Assembly: GCA_009995705.1 (NCBI GenBank)
Contig: JAADBR010000130.1
Location: forward strand, 1-17,708
DNA from: Microcystis aeruginosa W13-11
GTDB taxonomy: Bacteria; Cyanobacteriota; Cyanobacteriia; Cyanobacteriales; Microcystaceae
DNA: 17,708 bases
Reading direction: 5' to 3'
Below the pieces are notes generated by a model. The model made no database searches and was not told the origin of the DNA. It was given only the letters and a program-made list of their open reading frames with translations. Of the stretch, positions 8,237 through 12,414 are shown piece after piece. The stretch's first letter is position 1, and each line of letters starts with the position of its first letter. The position numbers were made by a program, and so were the translations under genes.

Positions 8237-8270
8237 CCCCTTCAATCAATCTTGAGGGGGTTTATTTTTT
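8237..8270 (+). terminator. Rho-independent terminator of the PEP-CTERM gene
   Basis: CCCCTTCAA pairs with TTGAGGGGG around a short loop (one bulged T), followed by TTTATTTTTT. It lies 25 bases after the PEP-CTERM stop. Its left arm and loop, but not the right arm, are also present in the duplicated fragment ending at 12228. Confidence 0.75.
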
Positions 8271-8452
8271 CCTTTCGCTTATTAAACAACTATCACCTCG
8301 TTGCTAGGGTCTCCTTGGCAAGGCATTTCCAGAGGTTCTACCTTAGAACCAGACAAAGCATTGATGATCACACAAGGTCGAGAAGAGCTAAATAGCCAAT
8401 TTAGTGCCACAATTAGGAGTAGTTTATTTATTCTTCTCTCCTAGTTAAAAAT
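8271..8452. other. Gap with a possible eroded minus-strand gene tail
   Basis: On the minus strand a frame is open from 8440 to a TAA at 8282-8284, about 52 codons, with a protein-like composition (ending in GDPSNEVIVV) but no ATG. It could be the remnant of a larger gene's C-terminus; I do not recognise it. The promoter of the TA pair starting at 8453 must also lie here, but no clear boxes were seen. Confidence 0.3.
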
Positions 8453-8668
8453 ATGCAAGTTAAAGAGCTAACCGTTGAAGAACTCAAGCTCCTCATTCAA
8501 GAAACTGTTGCCGAAACCATCCAATCTATCTTACTCGATCCTGACCAAGATAAAGAAGTCAAACCTGAAGTTAAGCAACAACTTCTTGACTCTCTAAGAC
8601 GGACTGAAATAGGAGAAAAGGGGGTTTCAGCCGAGGAAGTAGCCAAAAAATTAGGATTAAACTGGTAG
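8453..8668 (+). CDS. Antitoxin of RelE-type TA pair
   Basis: The 71-residue acidic protein is predicted to be largely alpha-helical (LTVEELKLLIQETVAETIQS at residues 6-25). It has a C-terminal SAEEVAKKLGL segment that may be a small DNA-binding or toxin-binding helix. It immediately precedes a RelE/ParE-fold toxin; its TAG overlaps the toxin's GTG by one base (TAGTG). Gene order, size and coupling support the antitoxin role. The sequence belongs to a type often seen upstream of cyanobacterial RelE homologues, but I cannot assign it to RelB, Phd or another named fold. No strong ribosome site is seen before ATG 8453. Confidence 0.75.
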   Translation: MQVKELTVEELKLLIQETVAETIQSILLDPDQDKEVKPEVKQQLLDSLRRTEIGEKGVSAEEVAKKLGLNW

Positions 8669-8928
8669 TGGCTTACTTTCTAGAATTTAGCCGCGAAGCA
8701 ATCGCTGATTTAGAAGCACTCGCTCCTATCATTCAAGAGCGAATTTTGCGGAAAGTTCGCTGGTTGTCGGATAATTTTGAAAATGTTAGTCCTCAAGCTT
8801 TAAGTGCTAATTTGAGTGGTCTTTTCAAGCTTCGAGTCGGTGACCATAGAGTTATCTATTCTTTTGCACCCGAAGCAAAGCGGCTTACCATCCATAAGGT
8901 TGGACATCGCCGAGATATCTACAGTTGA
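8668..8928 (+). CDS. RelE/ParE-family toxin
   Basis: The 86-residue protein is predicted to be a RelE-fold toxin. Members cleave ribosome-bound mRNA or, for ParE, poison gyrase. Visible family features are an N-terminal beta strand, FLEFSREAIADLEAL; a helical hairpin; the loop LSGLFKLRVGDHRVIYSF at about residues 49-66, with the usual Leu-x-Leu-Arg-Val-Gly-(Asp/Glu)-x-Arg-(Val/Leu)-(Ile/Leu)-Tyr signature; and the C-terminal VGHRRDIY. The basic Arg/His residues in these motifs fit the RelE RNase subgroup better than ParE. It is translated from GTG 8668, overlapping the antitoxin stop. The gene looks complete. Confidence 0.88.
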   Translation: MAYFLEFSREAIADLEALAPIIQERILRKVRWLSDNFENVSPQALSANLSGLFKLRVGDHRVIYSFAPEAKRLTIHKVGHRRDIYS

Positions 8929-8971
8929 TAAAATACTGTGTTTGAGAGTGGGTGGTTTCTTTGCTTAACAT
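8885..8971 (-). pseudogene. Fragment of the yefM antitoxin gene (5' end only)
   Basis: On the minus strand, ATG 8971 begins MLSKETTHSQ, identical except one residue to the first ten residues of the intact YefM gene (MLSKETTYSQ, starting at 10719). DNA similarity ends near 8943. From there the frame runs into antisense sequence of the RelE toxin gene and stops at 8885-8887. This is therefore a duplicated 5' end without the body of the antitoxin or any YoeB toxin. Its upstream region carries the full paired TTGTACAA operator. Confidence 0.75.
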
Positions 8972-8987
8972 GATTTTTAGGGGGTAA

Positions 8988-9008
8988 TTGTACAACCTTA
9001 TTGTACAA
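8988..9008. promoter_or_regulatory. Orphan YefM-YoeB-type operator (two TTGTACAA boxes)
   Basis: TTGTACAA (8988-8995), CCTTA, TTGTACAA (9001-9008). The same arrangement stands before the intact yefM at 10736-10756. Each box is self-complementary and contains TGTACA, the core known for the E. coli YefM-YoeB operator. No functional yefM follows it here, so bound YefM would act as a decoy or affect neighbouring genes. Confidence 0.65.
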
Positions 9009-9054
9009 TTTCAAGCTCTTGAACTCCCCAAAAACCCCGAAATCTGAGTCGCTC

Positions 9055-9112
9055 GTTAGGGAGAGGAATGTAAATATTTATTAAATTGTAGCTTAAAATA
9101 CAGTTACGGGGG
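9055..9112 (+). repeat. Island repeat copy C, with NtcA-type box
   Basis: Third copy, from GTTAGGGAGAGGAATGTAAA to the GGGGG tract. GTA-GCTTAAAA-TAC lies at 9088-9101. It is preceded by a block (8943-9054) that is about 90% identical to 10691-10802 before copy E, so the two copies were duplicated together with the yefM 5' end and operator. Copy C stands directly before the frameshifted gene of 9120-9330. Confidence 0.85.
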
Positions 9113-9119
9113 ATAGTAT

Positions 9120-9330
9120 GTGTTGTTGTATGGAGGATCGGTTATTATTACCTTTATCGAATCCGCTCAAAATACTACATCAAATGATGATTCATCATGG
9201 GATAGTGAAGATTGGGACCAATTTGACCAACTCATTGCCAATAGTCTTGTAGATTCAGGAATTGAAGATTGAGCATCCGCAACACGACCACTATATTTAT
9301 CGAACACCGAAACGAGAATCCTATCCATGA
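9120..9330 (+). pseudogene. Frameshifted small acidic gene upstream of a BECR/DUF2283 pair
   Basis: A frame opening at GTG 9120 encodes about 50 residues ending in DDSSWDSEDWDQFDQLIANS and then LVDSGIED before TGA 9270-9272. In a second frame the very next bases read EHPQHDHYIYRTPKRES, ending at TGA 9328-9330. Removing one base near 9270 joins the two into a single protein of about 69 residues. Its acidic Trp-rich middle and HDHYIYRTPKRE tail match my recollection of small cyanobacterial proteins encoded before toxin-like genes. It ends 6 bases before ATG 9337 of the next gene. Sequencing error or a real frameshift are both possible. Confidence 0.6.
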
Positions 9331-9336
9331 TTGGCA

Positions 9337-9639
9337 ATGAAATTTGAAGTTGTTACCCCTTTGGGATTTACAGTTAGAACTTCAGAAGGTTATTGGCAGA
9401 GGCTAATGGGCAAACATCCTGAACTTGAGGAGTTGGAGGAATTAGTTACCCTTACCCTAGCTTTACCGGATGAAATTCGACGCAGTAGCCACGATGCTGG
9501 GGTGCTGCTATTCTATCGCCAGCGACAGGAAAAACGTTGGGTTGTGGCAGTGGCTCGGCGTTTAAATGGAGATGGGTTCTTGATTACTGCCTACCAAACC
9601 GATGGGATTAAAGAAGGGGAAATGCTATGGCTCAAGTAA
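9337..9639 (+). CDS. BECR-fold-like small protein, putative RNase toxin
   Basis: The product is 100 residues from ATG 9337; TTG 9331 would add two. Seen are a YWQRLMGKHPEL helix, a central LPDEIRRSSHDAGVLLFYR and a strand pair VVAVARRLNGDGFLITAY followed by QTDGIKEGE. The order of a His near the N-terminus, an Arg-Arg-Ser segment, and a final strand with Thr-x-Tyr-x-Thr resembles the BECR (barnase-EndoU-colicin-RelE-like) RNase group, or PBECR/DUF4258-like domains. The stop overlaps the following DUF2283 gene by 13 bases, the arrangement of a TA pair. I infer a toxin, but catalytic function is not demonstrated for this family as far as I know. Confidence 0.65.
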   Translation: MKFEVVTPLGFTVRTSEGYWQRLMGKHPELEELEELVTLTLALPDEIRRSSHDAGVLLFYRQRQEKRWVVAVARRLNGDGFLITAYQTDGIKEGEMLWLK

Positions 9640-9854
9640 AAGTTTTCTATGAACCGGAAACGGAATTACTCACTGTATTCTGGCAGCAACCCAGAAAGGA
9701 GCAGATTTGTACTGAACTGGGGGATGGGGTGATTTTGATTAAGGATTCGACGAGTAGCGAGCCGATTGGCTTGGAAATTCTCTCCTATCGCCCTGGGGAC
9801 AATCGCTTTGATGCGGTGAGCGTTGAACTGGGGCAGTTGAGTCTCGTCCGTTGA
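9627..9854 (+). CDS. DUF2283 domain protein, putative antitoxin
   Basis: The 75-residue protein has the DUF2283 pattern: KVFYEPETELLTVFW at the N-terminus, then GDGVILIKD and PIGLEILSY, a small beta-rich fold. ATG 9627 is preceded by AAGGGGA within the 3' end of the BECR-like gene; the two overlap by 13 bases, so translation is probably coupled. DUF2283 genes are frequently next to small toxin-like genes, and an antitoxin role fits that context. No DNA-binding motif is visible, so autoregulation by this protein is uncertain. Confidence 0.75.
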   Translation: MAQVKVFYEPETELLTVFWQQPRKEQICTELGDGVILIKDSTSSEPIGLEILSYRPGDNRFDAVSVELGQLSLVR

Positions 9855-9932
9855 TATTGGTCGTTATTCTGGTTGTCCTCTAACTTCCGAAATCATCTGG
9901 GCGTTGAGGATGGGTTTCATGGTGGATAGCTC

Positions 9933-10056
9933 GTCAGAGAGAGGAATGTAAATATTTATTAAATTGTAGTTTTTGATACATTTGTGGGGGGGGTGTGTGC
10001 TGTTCTGTTATCCTCCTTCTATCTTGGGTTGGGCTATCCCTTAACCCAAGCTACGA
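9933..10056 (+). repeat. Island repeat copy D, with NtcA-type box
   Basis: Fourth copy, beginning CGTCAGAGAGAGGAATGTAA. GTA-GTTTTTGA-TAC is at 9966-9979. The 3' extension contains CTTGGGTT (10023-10030) and its exact complement AACCCAAG (10043-10050), a hairpin better preserved than in copies A and E. The copy sits between the DUF2283 gene and the 3' end of yoeB. A short dyad GAACG-N5-CGTTC follows at 10061-10075. No -10 box is evident at the NtcA distance. Confidence 0.8.
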
Positions 10057-10121
10057 GGGGGAACGTACTACGTTCTTTGTCCCCTTTCTCCTGTAACAGT
10101 TCTTAATAGGTTTGTCTGAGT

Positions 10122-10445
10122 TTAGCCTGATTGATAATGATAGCGAGCTTGTAAAAAATAAACCTTATTTCCCGTGACTTTATAAACCAAACGATGCTCT
10201 AAGTCGATCCGTCGTGACCAAGTGTCGGCAGCAATATACTTAAGAGGTTCGGGTTTACCCAATCCTGTAAACGGATCGCCATCCAAAATATCTGCCACTA
10301 AGTCTAAAATTTTATCGCCTTTTTTCGGTTCGTTCCGATACCACCAAGCTAAATCTGCTTTGAAATCAGGACTAAAAACGGGCAAATAACCATGAATAGG
10401 ATTGTTTTTAGGTTTATCTGGCTTATTTTCTCTTTTAGGAGTCAA
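10122..10445 (-). CDS. yoeB: YoeB/Txe-family mRNA interferase toxin
   Basis: The 107-residue toxin is predicted to cleave mRNA in the ribosomal A site. The residues known to matter in E. coli YoeB are present: Glu66 in GKPEPLKY, Arg78/Arg79 in TWSRRI, Arg85 in LEHRLVY, and His103-Tyr104 in the C-terminal ARYHY. Three extra residues (QSG) follow Tyr104. Residues 1-22 are a charged N-terminal extension before the conserved VFSPDFKADLAWW. The start is TTG 10445; no ATG lies in frame, and the coding region overlaps the antitoxin stop by 11 bases, which points to translational coupling. The gene is intact and is the second gene of a minus-strand yefM-yoeB operon. Confidence 0.9.
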   Translation of the reverse strand: MTPKRENKPDKPKNNPIHGYLPVFSPDFKADLAWWYRNEPKKGDKILDLVADILDGDPFTGLGKPEPLKYIAADTWSRRIDLEHRLVYKVTGNKVYFLQARYHYQSG

Positions 10446-10719
10446 TTCCTAACTCCTCTTTCAATTCAGCTAATGTTTGAGGAGTTGCATCTTCTGTCTG
10501 GGTCCATGCTAAAGAGCGAAATAAGCGTTGGGCATTTTCTGGCGATCGCAATAAATAAACACACTCTAATAAACTGGAAAGCTCATCTTCAGCAATTAAC
10601 GCCACATTTTTCTGATTGCGACGCTTAATGACGATAATTTGAGATTCGTCACACACCTGATCTAAGAGACTCGCTAAATTCATTCTCGCCTGAGAGTAGG
10701 TGGTTTCTTTGCTTAACAT
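10435..10719 (-). CDS. yefM: YefM/Phd-family antitoxin
   Basis: The 94-residue antitoxin starts at ATG 10719. Its N-terminal part, TYSQARMNLASLLDQVCDES then IIVIKRRNQKNVALIAEDE, is the Phd/YefM dimerisation and DNA-binding domain, and ELSSLLECVYLLRSPENAQR leads into the toxin-neutralising tail. It is followed by yoeB with an 11-base overlap. Two TTGTACAA palindromes 17-37 bases upstream of the start probably serve as its autoregulatory operator, as TGTACA-core palindromes do for E. coli YefM-YoeB. An in-frame ATG at 10788 would include the operator in the coding region and is rejected. The first codons are duplicated at 8971. Confidence 0.9.
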   Translation of the reverse strand: MLSKETTYSQARMNLASLLDQVCDESQIIVIKRRNQKNVALIAEDELSSLLECVYLLRSPENAQRLFRSLAWTQTEDATPQTLAELKEELGIDS

Positions 10720-10735
10720 GATTTTTAGGGGAGAC

Positions 10736-10756
10736 TTGTACAACCTTATTGTACAA
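10736..10756. promoter_or_regulatory. YefM-YoeB operator (two TTGTACAA boxes)
   Basis: TTGTACAA (10736-10743), CCTTA, TTGTACAA (10749-10756), with centres 13 bp apart. Both boxes are perfect palindromes with the TGTACA core established for YefM operators, where two such sites lie about one helical turn apart. The position immediately before yefM supports autoregulation. Binding here is inferred. Confidence 0.75.
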
Positions 10757-10802
10757 TTCCAAGCTCTTGAACTCCCCAAAAACCCCAAAATCTCGATCGC
10801 TG

Positions 10803-10931
10803 GTTAGGGAGAGAAATGTAAAGATTTATTAAATTGTATCTTTTAATACAGTTGTGGGGGGGGGAATGTGTATTGTTTTGCTATCCGCCATTGGTGTTGG
10901 GTTGGGCTATTGCTTGACCTGACTGCGAGGG
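10803..10931 (+). repeat. Island repeat copy E, with NtcA-type box
   Basis: Fifth copy, from GTTAGGGAGAGAAATGTAAA. GTA-TCTTTTAA-TAC lies at 10836-10849. The 3' extension (10870-10931) matches copy A almost base for base, and the upstream flank matches copy C. The copy stands between the divergent yefM operon (minus) and the secreted-protein gene (plus). Confidence 0.85.
10836..10876 (+). promoter_or_regulatory. Candidate NtcA-activated promoter for the 10959 gene
   Basis: GTA-N8-TAC (10836-10849), 21 bases, then TATTGT (10871-10876), which fits the NtcA-activated promoter layout GTAN8TAC-N20-24-TAN3T. Transcription would start near 10883, giving a leader of about 75 bases. Sequence match only. 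Confidence 0.45.
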
Positions 10932-10958
10932 GGCAAACACTTATGTACTGCGTAGCGA

Positions 10959-11396
10959 ATGGTGATGAAAAAAGGATTTTTCAGATGGCTACCAATTTTA
11001 GCCTTAACTATAGCTTTATCTTCTAACTTCTATCAGAATCACGATGATATTGCTCAAGCCCGTAATTCGAGACGTGTAAGCAATGGTTTTGCTTTCGAGA
11101 TTCAGAATTGTAATAAAGACAATAATTCTGTAGTTTGTACTTTTATGGTTGCAAACTTAGGGGAAGTCAGAGATCTTACTTTTTATCCCAAAGACTCTAT
11201 CATCATTGATTCTACTGGCAAGCAATTGACGGGATCGGAGGGCCGTATTGGAGGAATAGGTCGTGATCTAGTATATATGAGAGATATGCCTTCTAGAGTC
11301 CCCATTAACGGAAAAATTCTCTTTAAAGGAAATTTGCCCGGAAGAATCGTTTATCTGCGATTAGTAGGTTCTAATTTCTCAGTTGAATGGAGGTAA
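10959..11396 (+). CDS. Secreted protein of unknown function
   Basis: The 145-residue protein begins with a Sec-type signal peptide: MVMKKGFFRW, then hydrophobic LPILALTIALS, with a probable cleavage after AQA near residue 34. ATG 10965, two codons later, is an equally good start; neither has a clear ribosome site. The mature part of about 110 residues is rich in beta-strand-forming stretches and has two cysteines, Cys51 (EIQNCNKD) and Cys60 (VVCTFMV), which could form a disulfide. It might be a small beta-sandwich. I do not recognise the family. Copy E of the island repeat, with a possible NtcA promoter, stands upstream. Destination is periplasm or outside the cell. Confidence 0.75.
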   Translation: MVMKKGFFRWLPILALTIALSSNFYQNHDDIAQARNSRRVSNGFAFEIQNCNKDNNSVVCTFMVANLGEVRDLTFYPKDSIIIDSTGKQLTGSEGRIGGIGRDLVYMRDMPSRVPINGKILFKGNLPGRIVYLRLVGSNFSVEWR

Positions 11397-11406
11397 TATA
11401 TTACCT

Positions 11407-11430
11407 CCGTTAACTGTTAACTGTTCACTG
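11407..11430. repeat. Heptamer tandem repeat (TTAACTG-type)
   Basis: TTAACTG, TTAACTG, TTCACTG in tandem just after the secreted-protein gene. The complement (CAGTTAA, CAGTGAA) resembles the repeat at 16796-16828. It is a cyanobacterial short tandem repeat type without known function. Confidence 0.7.
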
Positions 11431-11440
11431 AATAAAGACT

Positions 11441-11566
11441 CGTAGGTTGGGTTGACGCAAGTAAACCCAACAACTTCCTGGAATATTTTCACAATTTTTG
11501 TTGGGTTTCGCCTTTTAAGCCGATGGGTAATACCTGAGCAATAATGATAGCTCAACCCAACCTACG
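11441..11566. repeat. 126-bp MITE-like element with nested inverted repeats
   Basis: CGTAGGTTGGGTTGA (11441-11455) and its perfect complement TCAACCCAACCTACG (11552-11566) are 15-bp terminal inverted repeats. Inside lies a second perfect 11-bp inverted pair, AAACCCAACAA (11463-11473) and TTGTTGGGTTT (11498-11508). There is no coding capacity. It is a larger relative of the element at 5597-5663. The RNA would fold strongly. Confidence 0.85.
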
Positions 11567-11604
11567 GCTCGATTAATTAATAAACTTATTCAGGAATGAT
11601 AGTT

Positions 11605-12091
11605 ATGGCAATCAGAATCAAACTTTGGGCAGATTATGGAAGTTACCCACTTTGGGGAGTAGATGAAATTGATAACATTGCTCCTGAAGAATTACCATTA
11701 AGTCAAGCAACCATTCAACGTTTAAATGCATGGCAGGATACTTACGATAAGAGGCTCTTCAGTTTGTGTTATGCAATGGACGGGGGTTATAAGGAATGAA
11801 ACCCTTATATAGAAAGACATTGCTTCGATTTTTGCCAATTGTTTGCGATCTGGAGCGAACTAATCAATTAAATCTCTTGCCAGATAAGGATTTAGAGACT
11901 ATCCACCTTTATCAGATTTTCCTAATCAGCAAGCTGAAACGGATTTTAAACAAGAAGGAATTAGTTTGTGGAAACAGTTACGTCTTGAACTGGCACCAGA
12001 TTATGAAGTTTTCTACCAAAATGAAGGTCAATTGTTTAGAAATCCTAAGGAAATAACCACAAAATCTACAGTACAAAAAATAACAGTTTGA
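11605..12091 (+). pseudogene. Disrupted small cyanobacterial gene (insertion plus frameshift)
   Basis: ATG 11605 with AGGA 9 bases upstream opens a frame (MAIRIKLWADYGSYPLWG, then ELPLS and LNAWQDTYDK) that departs from family-like sequence after 11751. A C-terminal half in another frame, YPPLSDFPNQQAETDFKQEG then LWKQLRLELAPDYEVFY, runs from about 11900 to TGA 12089-12091. Together they would make one protein of about 115 residues of a cyanobacterial hypothetical family (by memory). The halves are separated by foreign sequence bounded by direct repeats GATAAG at 11746-11751 and 11883-11888. Removing one repeat unit (137 bp) rejoins Asp-Lys to Asp-Leu-Glu but still leaves a small frameshift near 11898. 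The gene is dead as it stands. Function unknown. Confidence 0.65.
11752..11888. other. 137-bp insertion flanked by GATAAG direct repeats
   Basis: Foreign segment inside the preceding gene, ended by one of two GATAAG copies. It contains a TATAAGG-N8-CCTTATA inverted repeat (about 11789-11810) and no recognisable gene. The short direct repeats may be a target-site duplication from a deleted insertion element, or endpoints of slippage or illegitimate recombination. Confidence 0.5.
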
Positions 12092-12092
12092 G

Positions 12093-12228
12093 TATCATCA
12101 CCCTCGTAACATCAGGCGAAGCCTCAACCTTCAAGCGCCAACTAAAACCCTCTAAATCCAGCGAAAAAGAAACCACAAAAGTAGGCTAAATTGCTTCTAA
12201 AAATACCATAAATGCCCCTTCAATCAAT
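12093..12228 (+). pseudogene. Duplicated 3' fragment of the PEP-CTERM gene
   Basis: From about 12131 to 12228 the DNA is almost identical to 8151-8250: the basic tail FKRQLKPSKSSEKETTKVG and stop, then the trailer up to CAATCAAT in the terminator loop. Upstream (LSIITLVTSG...) the similarity to the PEP-CTERM transmembrane part is weak and partly deleted. There is no signal peptide and no PEP motif, so it is a non-functional fragment. It breaks off in the middle of the terminator hairpin. Confidence 0.75.
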
Positions 12229-12294
12229 TCCCTGCTGTCAACTCCGGTACTCATGGACAGTCTTAACGAGTAATTTAGAGAGTCAACCGCTCAG

Positions 12295-12378
12295 TGGTCT
12301 GTCAACCTTGAAATTGTGGATAGGGGAATGCTGCCAAATTATTCGCCTTCAATCCCTCAAAATCACCTTGACAGACCA
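12295..12378. repeat. 84-bp inverted-repeat element (TGGTCTGTCAA ends)
   Basis: TGGTCTGTCAA (12295-12305) and its perfect complement TTGACAGACCA (12368-12378), with imperfect pairing continuing a few bases inward. It is non-coding and MITE-like, in the 323-base gap between the disrupted gene and the hemA stop. The rest of that gap holds only the PEP-CTERM fragment; no clear hemA terminator was seen. Confidence 0.7.
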
Positions 12379-12414
12379 ATAGAATCACCCTTAATTTTTG
12401 TCAATTGTCGGACT

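Noticed and set aside
10720..10788. N-terminal extension of YefM from an in-frame ATG at 10788
   Set aside because: It would translate the TTGTACAA operator; the family N-terminus fits ATG 10719.
7096..10931. The five repeats considered as a CRISPR array
   Set aside because: Spacing is irregular and hundreds of bases long with genes between; repeats are imperfect and no cas genes are visible.
11796..12056. Plus-strand frame of 86 codons
   Set aside because: It overlaps the C-terminal half of the disrupted gene in the wrong frame; the family-like sequence is in another frame.
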